Part shown: one piece after another, positions 17,856 through 26,913 of the stretch
Position numbering within the stretch: position 1 is the stretch's first letter
How the letters are laid out: every line of letters starts with the position of its first letter
Source: an uncultured Eubacteriales bacterium
GTDB lineage: Bacteria > Bacillota > Clostridia > Oscillospirales > Oscillospiraceae
Direction of reading: 5' to 3'
Assembly (NCBI GenBank): GCA_900546615.1
Contig: URDJ01000006.1
Coordinates: 17,944 to 81,943 of the forward strand
Length of the DNA stretch: 64,000 nucleotides
The notes under the pieces: generated by a model
Database searches by the model: none
Told to the model about the DNA's origin: nothing
Seen by the model: the letters and a program-made list of their open reading frames with translations, nothing else
Made by a program: the position numbers and the translations under genes

Positions 17856-18680
17856 GTGGATACTCTGGTTTTTGAACTCTGCGGAGTACAGGATCTGAAC
17901 CCTCAGCGGACCTTCGACTGCGGGCAGTGTTTCCGCTGGAACGCGGACACGGAGGGAAAATACAGGGGCGTGGCGTCCGGCAGGGCGGCCGTGGTCTGGG
18001 CCGAGGGCGGCCGGGCTTACATAGAGTGTGCTGTGAGTGATATATATTTCTGGCGCGACTACCTCGACATGGAGACGGACTATGTCGAGGCCCGGCGGAG
18101 CATAGAGGTCTGCGACTACCTGCGCGACTGCGCGGCCTATGGCGAGGGCATACGCATCCTGCGGCAGGACAAGTGGGAGGCGCTGTGTTCTTTCATCGTG
18201 TCCCAGTGCAACAACATACCGAGGATAAAGGGCATCGTGGAAAAGCTATGTGACCTGTACGGCGAGCCGGTGGAGGCGCCATGGGGCGATGCGAGGGCCT
18301 TCCCGACGGCGGAGCGGGTTGCGGCGCTGAGCGAGGATGACCTCGCGCCATTGCGCTCGGGCTACCGCGCGCCGTATATACTCTCGGCGGCGCGGGCTGT
18401 GGCGAGCGGTGACATTGACCTTGAGGCGACGGCGCTTTTACCCTGCGTCGAGGCGCGGGCAGAGCTGAAGCGGCTCAATGGCGTGGGCGACAAGGTGGCA
18501 AACTGCGTCGTGCTGTTCGGGCTTCACCAGCTGGACGCCTTCCCTGTGGACGTGTGGATAAAGCGCGCGCTGGCGGCGAATATGCCAGAAGGTTTCGAAC
18601 CCTCGTCCCTGGGCAAATACGCGGGCCTCGCGCAGCAGTACATGTTCTTCCACGCGCGCGAGACCGCTGCAAAAGCATGA
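17856..18680 (+). CDS. 8-oxoguanine DNA glycosylase/AP lyase (OGG1 family)
   Basis: Base-excision repair enzyme of 274 residues. The N-terminal OGG_N-like domain contains TFDCGQCFRWN near residue 16, and the HhH-GPD core follows: FIVSQCNNIPRIKGIVEKLC near 112, the helix-hairpin-helix LNGVGDKVANCVVLFG near 207 with the Lys expected to form the Schiff base, and the catalytic Asp in FPVDVWIKRAL near 228. This is the bacterial OGG1-like family found in Clostridia, distinct from MutM. Start is GTG with only a weak ribosome site, probably giving low expression. Confidence 0.92.
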   Translation: MDTLVFELCGVQDLNPQRTFDCGQCFRWNADTEGKYRGVASGRAAVVWAEGGRAYIECAVSDIYFWRDYLDMETDYVEARRSIEVCDYLRDCAAYGEGIRILRQDKWEALCSFIVSQCNNIPRIKGIVEKLCDLYGEPVEAPWGDARAFPTAERVAALSEDDLAPLRSGYRAPYILSAARAVASGDIDLEATALLPCVEARAELKRLNGVGDKVANCVVLFGLHQLDAFPVDVWIKRALAANMPEGFEPSSLGKYAGLAQQYMFFHARETAAKA

Positions 18681-18700
18681 AGTTTTCGCCCGCCTTTTAC

Positions 18701-18722
18701 GGCGCATCGGGGTCGATGCGCC
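18701..18722. repeat. Perfect 9-bp hairpin in an intergenic spacer
   Basis: GGCGCATCG-GGGT-CGATGCGCC, directly after the glycosylase gene and followed by CTACAGG rather than a T-run. It is not a convincing terminator and looks like a dispersed intergenic palindrome. Confidence 0.5.
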
Positions 18723-18771
18723 CTACAGGCTGCACAAGGCGGTTTTTCCTCTCCTGCAACAAAGATTGCGT

Positions 18772-18800
18772 TTGCTGTCCGCCGACTGGCGTGGTACATT
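18772..18800 (+). promoter_or_regulatory. Candidate promoter of the XRE membrane regulator
   Basis: TTGCTG at 18772-18777, 17-bp spacer, TACATT at 18795-18800, 24 bp before the start codon. Both boxes deviate by two bases from consensus. Confidence 0.45.
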
Positions 18801-18824
18801 CGCCCTAAAAGGGAGGTGCGGGAC

Positions 18825-19472
18825 ATGACGTTTCCTGAGAAGCTCATAACCCTCCGCGCGGGGCGCGGGTGGTCGCAGGAGAAGCTGGCGGGAGAGCTGG
18901 GCGTGACCCGGCAGGCCGTGGGACGCTGGGAGCGCGGCGAGTGCCTACCCGACGCCATGGGCCTCACAAGGCTGGCGCAGACCTTCGACGTGAACCCCGA
19001 ATGGCTGCTCGATGAGTCCGCCTCAGGAGCGCCAGAGCCGCGTCAGGCACGGCGGGCGAAGCTCGCGTGGTTTGATTATCTCGCCTTCGTCACTACGCCG
19101 CTCATGGCCGGGGTGTGTCTGTACGCCAAGCTGACATTTGCGGACAGCTTGAGTTATTTGATAGGGGCCCCGTTGTTGTGGCGGCTCGAGCCGATTCTGA
19201 TAAAACCGCTCGGCTGGCTCGCACTGGGCTGGGGAGTTGCGGCGCTGCTGGCCGCGTTCGGCCTGAGGCCGCAGTCGCGCGGCGTGCGCTGGGCGCTGAT
19301 AATTGCCGGCGCGGTGCTGCCCGCCATCCTTCTGCTGACGGTGACGAATATGTACTGGCTGCACTGGTACAGGACACAGCACACCACATGGGTAATAAAC
19401 TCACCCTCTATGCTCGTCATCGGCGGGCTGCTGCTGGGGATGGCGGCAAAGCGCAGGGATAAAATGAGCTGA
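18825..19472 (+). CDS. XRE-family regulator with C-terminal membrane domain
   Basis: A 215-residue protein. Residues 1-65 are a Cro/C1 helix-turn-helix (FPEKLITLRAGRGWSQEKLAGELGVTRQAVGRWERGE). The rest contains about four hydrophobic helices (YLAFVTTPLMAGVCLYA, LGWLALGWGVAALLAAFGL, WALIIAGAVLPAILLLTV, SMLVIGGLLLGMAA), so the DNA-binding domain would be tethered to the membrane. Such HTH-membrane proteins are common in Clostridia, with unknown targets. The ATG at 18825 has GGGAGG 8 nt upstream; an in-frame GTG 9 nt earlier overlaps that site. It is flanked by its own promoter and a terminator. Confidence 0.88.
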   Translation: MTFPEKLITLRAGRGWSQEKLAGELGVTRQAVGRWERGECLPDAMGLTRLAQTFDVNPEWLLDESASGAPEPRQARRAKLAWFDYLAFVTTPLMAGVCLYAKLTFADSLSYLIGAPLLWRLEPILIKPLGWLALGWGVAALLAAFGLRPQSRGVRWALIIAGAVLPAILLLTVTNMYWLHWYRTQHTTWVINSPSMLVIGGLLLGMAAKRRDKMS

Positions 19473-19490
19473 AAATCAGGAATATCAGTC

Positions 19491-19520
19491 AAAAAAGCGG
19501 GCGCGGGACGCCCGCTTTTT
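19491..19520 (+). terminator. Intrinsic terminator before guaB
   Basis: AAAAAAGCGGGCG / CGCCCGCTTTTT stem with a CGGGA loop, 19 nt after the XRE gene stop. Symmetrical A and T runs allow function on both strands. Confidence 0.92.
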
Positions 19521-19544
19521 CTGTGGGATGGGATGCGGAAATGG

Positions 19545-21102
<1,558 letters not shown>

Positions 21103-21133
21103 GGCCCGGCGGGGCGCGGGAACGGAGGATGAC

Positions 21134-21850
21134 ATGGACGAAAAGATTGAAAAGCTCAGGCAATGGATAGCCGAGAGCGACAACATCGTGTTCTTCGGCG
21201 GCGCGGGCGTCTCCACGGAGAGCGGCATCCCCGATTTCCGCAGCGTGGACGGGCTTTACAATCAGAAATGGCGTTACCCGCCCGAGACGATACTGAGCCA
21301 TACCTTCTTCGAGCGCGACCCGGAGGAGTATTACCGTTTCCACCACGAGAAGCTGGTTATTGAGGGCGTGAAGCCGAACCGGGCGCACCTGCGGCTCGCG
21401 GAACTGGAGCGTGAGGGCAAGCTCAAGGCGGTCGTCACGCAGAACATCGACGGGCTGCATCAGGCGGCGGGCAGCAAAAACGTGCTCGAGCTGCACGGCA
21501 GCATACTGAGAGCTTACTGCTCGAGGTGCCGCAAGCCGTTTCCGGCGGACGAGATGAACCACTGCAAGGGAGTGCCGTACTGCTACTGCGGCGGCGTCGT
21601 GAGGCCGGACATCGTGCTCTACGAGGAGCCGCTAGATCAGGATATCATGGAGCGGGCGCTCATGTATATCAGGAATGCAGAGGTGCTCATAATAGGCGGG
21701 ACCTCGCTGGGAGTGTACCCGGCGGCGGGGCTTATAAGCTATTACCGGGGCAATAAAATGGTGCTCGTGAACCTGTCCGAGACGCCTTACGACAGGTATG
21801 CGGATCTGGTCATTCACGAGAAGATAGGGCAGGTGTTTTCCGCGGTATGA
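21134..21850 (+). CDS. Sir2-family NAD-dependent protein deacetylase
   Basis: Sirtuin of 238 residues that removes acyl groups from lysine side chains using NAD+. The NAD pocket is VFFGGAGVSTESGIPDFRS near residue 20, the catalytic His is in VLELHGSILRAYCSRC near 120, the partner TQNIDGLHQ is near 99, and a four-Cys zinc site is formed by CSRC and CYCG. It lies 31 nt after guaB and is the first gene of a tight run with tagA, tmk and fau; its stop overlaps the next start (ATGA). Confidence 0.95.
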   Translation: MDEKIEKLRQWIAESDNIVFFGGAGVSTESGIPDFRSVDGLYNQKWRYPPETILSHTFFERDPEEYYRFHHEKLVIEGVKPNRAHLRLAELEREGKLKAVVTQNIDGLHQAAGSKNVLELHGSILRAYCSRCRKPFPADEMNHCKGVPYCYCGGVVRPDIVLYEEPLDQDIMERALMYIRNAEVLIIGGTSLGVYPAAGLISYYRGNKMVLVNLSETPYDRYADLVIHEKIGQVFSAV

Positions 21851-22572
21851 GCCGGACGGACGTACTGGGTGTGGAGTTTGACGATGTGACGATGGCTGAG
21901 GCCGTGGACAGGGCGCTGGCGCTCATCGATGCGCGGGAGTGCCGCTATGTCGTGACGCCGAACCCCGAGATAGTCATGCTGGCGAAGGAGAACGCGGCGC
22001 TGAAGTCTGCGCTCGCCGAGGCGGCGCTGGTGCTGCCCGACGGGGTGGGCATAGTGAAGGGCGCGGCCATACTCGGCCGGCCGATGAAGGAGAAGGTGCC
22101 GGGCATCGATTTCGCCTGCGGCGTGATGGCGCGGTTGGCGGAAAAGGGCGGCAGCGTATACCTGTTCGGGGCAAAGCCAGGCGTGGCGGAGAAGGCTGCG
22201 GAGACGCTCGCGGAAAAGTACCCGGGGCTGGTCGTGTCGGGCACGTCTGACGGCTATTTTTCGGACGACGCGCCTATAATAGAGAAGATAAGGGCCGCAA
22301 AGCCGGACCTTCTGCTGGTCTGCCTCGGCGCGCCGAAGCAGGAGCTGTGGATGGCGAAGGAGGAGGGCAAACTGCCGCTGGGCCTCATGTGCGGCCTCGG
22401 CGGGAGCCTCGATGTCTTCGCGGGCACAGTGAAAAGAGCGCCGGAGAGCTGGCAAAGGCTGGGGCTGGAGTGGCTCTACAGGCTCCTGAAGGAGCCGAGA
22501 AGGATAGGCAGGATGATGAAGCTGCCCGTGTTCGTCGCTGAGGCGGCGGGCGCGAGGCTGAGAGGTAAGTAA
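21847..22572 (+). CDS. tagA: WecB/TagA/CpsF-family glycosyltransferase
   Basis: N-acetylmannosaminyltransferase-type enzyme that adds a second sugar to a lipid-linked GlcNAc in teichoic acid or secondary wall polymer synthesis. The 241-residue protein has VTPNPEIVMLAKEN near 36, LPDGVGIVKGAAILGRP near 60, GIDFACGVM, and LVCLGAPKQELWM near 160 followed by GLGGSLDVFAGTVKRAPESWQRLGLEWLYRLL. The C-terminal LEW-YRL segment drives membrane attachment in TagA. With the LCP ligase at 4.6 kb it suggests a wall glycopolymer in this organism, which would also suit SLH-domain anchoring. Confidence 0.92.
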   Translation: MSRTDVLGVEFDDVTMAEAVDRALALIDARECRYVVTPNPEIVMLAKENAALKSALAEAALVLPDGVGIVKGAAILGRPMKEKVPGIDFACGVMARLAEKGGSVYLFGAKPGVAEKAAETLAEKYPGLVVSGTSDGYFSDDAPIIEKIRAAKPDLLLVCLGAPKQELWMAKEEGKLPLGLMCGLGGSLDVFAGTVKRAPESWQRLGLEWLYRLLKEPRRIGRMMKLPVFVAEAAGARLRGK

Positions 22573-22573
22573 A

Positions 22574-23245
22574 ATGGCAACGAAGGGCAAGCTCATAGTG
22601 CTCGAGGGCATAGATGGCAGCGGCAAGTCCGCGCAGTACAGAAAACTCAAGGCAAGATTCGAGCACGAGGGCATAGACTGCCGGACTATTGTGTTCCCGA
22701 GGTACGAGGAGGAATCCTCGGCGCTCATAAGGATGTACCTCGCGGGGAAATTCGGCGAGAACCCCTCGGACGTCGGTCCCTGCGCAGCGTCAATATTCTA
22801 CGCCGTGGACAGGTACGCCTCGTACATGACCGACTGGGGCGAGTATTACAACAGGGGCGGCGTGGTGCTATCGGACAGGTACACCACCTCGAACGCCGTG
22901 CACCAGGGCGCAAAGCTGCCGGAGGCAGAGCAACCGGCCTTTTTCGACTGGCTGTACGATTTGGAATATGTTAAACTCGGCCTGCCGAGGCCGGATCTGG
23001 TCATATACCTCGACGTGGATATTGAGACCTCGCTGGCCCGGATGCGGCACAGGCAGGAGAAGACCGGCAAGGACGGGGATATTCACGAGAAGGACGTGGC
23101 CTACCTGGAGACCTGCCTGAGGACAGGCGAGCGAGCCGCGGAGCACTACGGCTGGCGGCGGGTGGCCCTGAGGAAGGACGGCGAGATCCGCGAGCTGGAC
23201 GAAAAACATGAGGAGATCTTCGCCGCGGTGAGGGCCGCGCTTTGA
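22574..23245 (+). CDS. tmk: Thymidylate kinase-family protein
   Basis: P-loop kinase phosphorylating dTMP to dTDP. In 223 residues it shows the P-loop GIDGSGKSAQ near 13, the DRY-like segment SDRYTTSNAVHQGAKL near 100, and the LID-region Arg cluster RMRHRQEKTGKD near 155. The protein is somewhat longer than the usual 205-210 residues and its LID is atypical, so it belongs to the clostridial thymidylate-kinase-like group. It overlaps fau by 4 nt. Confidence 0.88.
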   Translation: MATKGKLIVLEGIDGSGKSAQYRKLKARFEHEGIDCRTIVFPRYEEESSALIRMYLAGKFGENPSDVGPCAASIFYAVDRYASYMTDWGEYYNRGGVVLSDRYTTSNAVHQGAKLPEAEQPAFFDWLYDLEYVKLGLPRPDLVIYLDVDIETSLARMRHRQEKTGKDGDIHEKDVAYLETCLRTGERAAEHYGWRRVALRKDGEIRELDEKHEEIFAAVRAAL

Positions 23246-23802
23246 AAGAGGAAAAGGCAGCCCTCCGACGGAGTATCAAAGAGCTGATAGCGTCTCTCGA
23301 TGAGAGGTATATATTGGACAGTGACGAGGGTATCATGAGGAATGTGCTCTCAATGCCGGAGTTCCAAAGAGCTGGCACGGTGTTCGCGTATCTGTCGGTG
23401 GACAGGGAATGTGATACGCGGAGGATAGTCGAGCGGCTCTACAAGGATGGCCGGCGCGTGGCCCTGCCGAGGAGCAGAAGGGGCGGCGTCATGGACTTTG
23501 CCCTGTATGACGGGGAGCTTGCGGAGGGCATGTTCGGCATACCGCAGCCGCCGGACGGTGCAGAGGCGGCGGAGACGGGGGAGAGAGACTTCATGCTGGT
23601 GCCTGCGCTCTGCTGCGACAGGCAAGGCGTGAGGCTCGGCCACGGCGGAGGATATTATGACAGATACCTTGCAGGGCATAGCGTCATGACCGCCTGCCTG
23701 TGCCGGGAGAGGCTGCTCATGGAAAAAGTTCCGGCTGAGTGGAACGATTTTGCCGTGAACTGCGTCATAACGGAGCGGGATATAATAAAAACAGGGCTCT
23801 GA
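23242..23802 (+). CDS. fau: 5-formyltetrahydrofolate cyclo-ligase
   Basis: ATP-dependent enzyme converting 5-formyl-THF (folinate) to 5,10-methenyl-THF. The 186-residue protein has FAYLSVDRECDTRRIVERL near residue 45, the VALPRS strand and the C-terminal signature RLGHGGGYYDRYL near 132. The start is a TTG overlapping the tmk stop. It ends the operon that begins with the sirtuin gene. Confidence 0.92.
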   Translation: MKEEKAALRRSIKELIASLDERYILDSDEGIMRNVLSMPEFQRAGTVFAYLSVDRECDTRRIVERLYKDGRRVALPRSRRGGVMDFALYDGELAEGMFGIPQPPDGAEAAETGERDFMLVPALCCDRQGVRLGHGGGYYDRYLAGHSVMTACLCRERLLMEKVPAEWNDFAVNCVITERDIIKTGL

Positions 23803-23812
23803 CGAGCCCTGT
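23783..23812 (-). terminator. Intrinsic terminator (minus strand) for the Cys-rich gene, inside the 3' end of fau
   Basis: Perfect 9-bp stem ACAGGGCTC / GAGCCCTGT around 23791-23812. The T-run (TTTTTATTATA) is on the minus strand only; on the plus strand the hairpin is followed by GCCTTGG. It therefore terminates leftward transcription and lies 19 nt beyond the stop of the minus-strand small gene, within the end of fau. Confidence 0.8.
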
Positions 23813-23830
23813 GCCTTGGACTAAGCCGCT

Positions 23831-23965
23831 TCAGCAGCAGCTGTTGCAGCAGTTGCTGCTGCTCTCACAGCTGGAGGTGCAGCCGCAGTTGCCGCCGCAG
23901 CAGAAGATGAGCAGGAGTATGATGATGATCCAGAAGCAGCTTCCGTTTCCATTTCCGCAGAACAT
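23831..23965 (-). CDS. Cysteine-rich 44-residue small membrane-associated protein (chorion-like high-Cys type)
   Basis: A short minus-strand gene found by reading the gap between fau and mltG. The product begins MFCGNGNGSCFW, continues with a hydrophobic stretch IIIILLLIF, and ends in a tail with paired Cys (CC-GG-N-CGC, then C-E-SSS-N-CC-N-S-CC). It has 12 Cys in 44 residues. AAAGG lies 8 nt before the ATG and a terminator follows 19 nt after the TGA. Similar tiny proteins in Oscillospirales are annotated as chorion class high-cysteine protein; their role is unknown. The short TM-like segment suggests membrane or envelope location. No clear promoter was seen in the 168-bp gap upstream, which holds CCCCGCGCGGGG and GGCGCCGGCGCC palindromes. 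Confidence 0.75.
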   Translation of the reverse strand: MFCGNGNGSCFWIIIILLLIFCCGGNCGCTSSCESSSNCCNSCC

Positions 23966-24133
23966 TTAATCGACCTTTCTCCGCGCTATGTGATTTACCC
24001 GGATCCGGCCCCGCGCGGGGGGCGGGTGAGGTTGGTCATCTGTCGTAAAGGACGGCGCCGGCGCCGGAATCGCACCGTCTGAGCCATAATATGCCCGGCG
24101 CGGCAAACACGTTACTTTGGAGAACCGAGGAAA

Positions 24134-25717
24134 ATGCAGAATAATTTTGACAAGCTCAATGAGATATTCGGCATAAAGCCAAAGGCAGAGCCGGACGAAG
24201 CGAAGGACAAGGCCGCGGAGGATTCCGGGGCTGTGCCGAAGGCCGCCCATGAGCCGGAGCAGGAGCCGGCTGGGGAGGAGACCAAGGTCATAAAGCCCGT
24301 GCGCGACCCCGAGACTGAACCGGAGCCGAAGGGCACACCGGAGCCTGTGGCTGCGCCTGAGCCGGCCTCCGAGCCTGAAAAGGAGGCTGAAGCGGAGCAG
24401 CAGACCGAGGAAGCGCCGGAGGAAAAGCGCGTGCGGCACTCAAAGGGGCCCCTGGGCTTTATAGATAATTTTATCTACGACCCGAAGAAGCACGAGCAGG
24501 AGGCTGAAAACGCGCAGGAGCAGCCGCCAGAGCCGCCGGAGGATGACTATGACGAGGATGACGAGCCGTTGGAGGAGCGCGACTTCAGGCCGATACGCAG
24601 AAGGCGCGACGGCAAGATAGGCTGCCTCGGCGGGATGATGTATTTCGCCTTCGTGGTGAGCCTGAGCATCATACTGGCCTGTCTGGGCTGGATGGCGGCG
24701 TCGGACGTGCTGGCGCTCAATAAGCCGCTTGAGAACGGCACCGTGACCCTGCCGCAGAGCATCTTCACGGAGAAGGAGATAGAGGTCGAGAACGACGACG
24801 GCACTACAACGACCAAGACGGTAATGAGCGCCGATATGGACTATGTCGCGGACGCGCTCAAGTCGGCCGGCCTTATCGAGTACAAATCCCTGTTCAAGCT
24901 GTTCTGCAAGGTGGTCGACGCGGATATAAAGATTGACCCGGGCACCTATGAGCTTAATACCAAATGCGACTATAACGCGCTGGTGCTGAGGATGCAGACC
25001 GCGTCCGCGTCGATGGTGGCAACGACGGTGATGTTCCCCGAGGGCTATACGATGCAGGAGATATTCGAGAAGCTCGAGGAGGAGGGCATCTGTACCGTCG
25101 AGGAGCTTATGGATGCCGCGGCGAACTACTCTTATAATTACAGCTTCCTCGACTGGACGGAGCCGGGCGACGCGTCGAGGCTCGAGGGCTATTTGTTCCC
25201 GGACACCTATGAGTTCTATCAGGGCATGCAGGCGTCGAGCGCGATAAACAAGTTCCTGCTGAATTTCCACGGGAAGCTGACGGCGGACATGTATACGCAG
25301 GCGGAGAATCTGGGCATCTCGCTGCACGAGGCGGTTATCGTGGCCTCTATGATCGAGGCAGAGGCGGGCAGCAACGATGAGCGGTCGCTGATAGCGTCGG
25401 TCATCTATAACAGGCTCGAGGCCGGAATGCCGCTTCAGATAGACGCGACGGTGATGTACGCCCTGGGCGAGCACAAGGAGCAGCTCACGGCGGAGGACCT
25501 GCAGGTGGACAGCCCTTACAACACGTACGTGAATACGGGGCTTCCGGCGGGGCCGATATGCAATCCTGGCCTTGCGTCAATAAACGCGGCGCTGAACCCC
25601 TCGAATACGAACTATCTCTATTATGCGCTGGATAAGGAGACGGGTACGCACCAGTTCTTTACGAACTACAGCGAGTTCGAAGCTTTCATAGCCACGCAGG
25701 ACTACTCGTCTAATTGA
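24134..25717 (+). CDS. mltG: Endolytic transglycosylase MltG (YceG-like)
   Basis: Membrane lytic transglycosylase that cuts nascent peptidoglycan strands and so sets their length. The 527-residue chain has an unusually long cytoplasmic N-tail (1-165) rich in Pro, Glu and Ala, then one TM helix (MMYFAFVVSLSIILACLGWM, about 170-190), and the YceG fold outside. The catalytic Glu is in VASMIEAEAGSNDERSLIASVIYNRL near 405, followed by LQIDATVMYAL, SPYNTYVNTGLPAGPICNPG and the TGTHQFFTNYSEF end. A strong terminator closes the transcription unit. Confidence 0.95.
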   Translation: MQNNFDKLNEIFGIKPKAEPDEAKDKAAEDSGAVPKAAHEPEQEPAGEETKVIKPVRDPETEPEPKGTPEPVAAPEPASEPEKEAEAEQQTEEAPEEKRVRHSKGPLGFIDNFIYDPKKHEQEAENAQEQPPEPPEDDYDEDDEPLEERDFRPIRRRRDGKIGCLGGMMYFAFVVSLSIILACLGWMAASDVLALNKPLENGTVTLPQSIFTEKEIEVENDDGTTTTKTVMSADMDYVADALKSAGLIEYKSLFKLFCKVVDADIKIDPGTYELNTKCDYNALVLRMQTASASMVATTVMFPEGYTMQEIFEKLEEEGICTVEELMDAAANYSYNYSFLDWTEPGDASRLEGYLFPDTYEFYQGMQASSAINKFLLNFHGKLTADMYTQAENLGISLHEAVIVASMIEAEAGSNDERSLIASVIYNRLEAGMPLQIDATVMYALGEHKEQLTAEDLQVDSPYNTYVNTGLPAGPICNPGLASINAALNPSNTNYLYYALDKETGTHQFFTNYSEFEAFIATQDYSSN

Positions 25718-25725
25718 ATAAGGAG

Positions 25726-25757
25726 CCGCCGTCCCCAAGAGGGACGGCGGTATTTTT
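25726..25757 (+). terminator. Intrinsic terminator of mltG
   Basis: Perfect 10-bp stem CCGCCGTCCC / GGGACGGCGG with a CAAGA loop, followed by TATTTTTG; 9 nt after the stop. Confidence 0.93.
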
Positions 25758-25771
25758 GTTTGGATTCGGGC

Positions 25772-25800
25772 TTGTTTTCCGGGGTAGTGTCGTATATAAT
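25772..25800 (+). promoter_or_regulatory. Sigma-A promoter of the Ptb-like gene
   Basis: TTGTTT at 25772-25777, 17-bp spacer, TATAAT at 25795-25800; 52 bp before the ATG. Confidence 0.7.
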
Positions 25801-25852
25801 GGTATAAGGGGTAGGATTTGCCTCGTGATTATGGAAAACGGAGATGTGAGAT

Positions 25853-26794
25853 ATGGAGCTTCAAAACTTTGATAAGATCCTGGAGCGCGTTCCCAAGATG
25901 TCAAGGCCGATGAGGGTCATCCTTGCGGGTTCCGACGGTGAAAATATGCTCAAGGGCATCTTCGCGGCGCAGGAGAAGGGCCTGGTGCAGCCGGTTCTGG
26001 TGGGCGACCGGGCGAGGACGATAACGGTGCTGGAGCAGTTCGGGCTGGAGCGCGAGCCGTATACGATGGTAGATACGCCTCCCGGACACAATATAACTCA
26101 GGAGGCAATAGATATTATCAACGCCGGAGACGGCGACGTACTGATGCGCGGCAACATAGCGACGAGGGATTTTCTGATGCCGGTGCTTGACAAGACGAAC
26201 AAGCTGAGGACAGAGCGGCTGATGAGCCACGTGTCGCTGGCGAGTTTGCCGGAGTACCCGAAGCTCATAGCACTCAGTGACATGACGGTCATAATCAAGC
26301 CGAACATGTCGCAGAAGAAGCAGATAATCAGGAACACGGCAGATGCGCTGAAGGCGTTTGGTTATGAGAATCCGAAGCTGGCGCTGCTGAGTCTGGTGGA
26401 GAAGGTCACGTTCCATATGCAGGATACGGTCGAGGCGCAGAGGCTGGTGTCTGAGCAGAAGCAGCGCCCGTTTGCAGACTGCGAGCTGTGGGGTCCGATA
26501 GCGTACGACCTGATACTGAGCAAGGAAGCCGCGAGACTGAAGAATTACGATTGCCCGTGGTCGGGCGGAGGATTCGACGGTATCATAGCGCCGGATCTGT
26601 CGACGGCGAACACGCTGGTAAAGAGCTGGCTAATCCACGCGCACGCGGTCACCTGCGGCGCGGTAGTCGGCGCAAGGGTGCCGATAGCCCTGACGAGCCG
26701 CAGCGCGAACGAGGAGGAGACCTACCTGTCCCTCGTCTTCTGCGCAGTGCTGGACGCCTGGAGAAAGGAATGCAAGGCCAAGGGCATCAGCTGA
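25853..26794 (+). CDS. Phosphate acyltransferase (phosphate butyryltransferase/Pta family)
   Basis: A 313-residue enzyme of the Pta/Ptb family, transferring an acyl group between CoA and phosphate. It has RPMRVILAGSDGENMLKG near 20, GDVLMRGNIATRDFLMPVL near 98, LMSHVSLASLPEYPKLIALSD near 125, and the C-terminal GFDGIIAPDLSTANTLVKSW near 245. The length and GNIxT motif fit phosphate butyryltransferase better than phosphotransacetylase. The usual partner butyrate kinase is not adjacent; the only kinase of this pathway in view is ackA at 39 kb. Acyl specificity is therefore open. The unit is monocistronic with its own promoter and terminator. Confidence 0.87.
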   Translation: MELQNFDKILERVPKMSRPMRVILAGSDGENMLKGIFAAQEKGLVQPVLVGDRARTITVLEQFGLEREPYTMVDTPPGHNITQEAIDIINAGDGDVLMRGNIATRDFLMPVLDKTNKLRTERLMSHVSLASLPEYPKLIALSDMTVIIKPNMSQKKQIIRNTADALKAFGYENPKLALLSLVEKVTFHMQDTVEAQRLVSEQKQRPFADCELWGPIAYDLILSKEAARLKNYDCPWSGGGFDGIIAPDLSTANTLVKSWLIHAHAVTCGAVVGARVPIALTSRSANEEETYLSLVFCAVLDAWRKECKAKGIS

Positions 26795-26808
26795 GTGCGA
26801 TAATATAG

Positions 26809-26841
26809 AGAGGCTCCCTCCCAGGGAGCCTCTTATTTTTT
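26809..26841 (+). terminator. Intrinsic terminator of the Ptb-like gene
   Basis: Perfect 11-bp stem AGAGGCTCCCT / AGGGAGCCTCT with a CCC loop, then TATTTTTT. Confidence 0.93.
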
Positions 26842-26850
26842 CGCCCGCGC

Positions 26851-26879
26851 TTGACAATCTTTCTTTGGGTGTTTATTAT
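26851..26879 (+). promoter_or_regulatory. Sigma-A promoter of alaS
   Basis: TTGACA at 26851-26856, 17-bp spacer, TATTAT at 26874-26879, 34 bp before the alaS ATG. The leader is too short for a T-box. Confidence 0.85.
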
Positions 26880-26913
26880 GGTTGAATACGGATATTTGAC
26901 CTGGGAGGTAATT

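Noticed and set aside
18701..18722. Terminator of the OGG-type gene
   Set aside because: The stem is perfect but has no T-run on either side; kept only as an intergenic palindrome.
24005..24075. GC palindromes before mltG as a riboswitch
   Set aside because: CCCCGCGCGGGG and GGCGCCGGCGCC are short self-complementary words without a known aptamer core.
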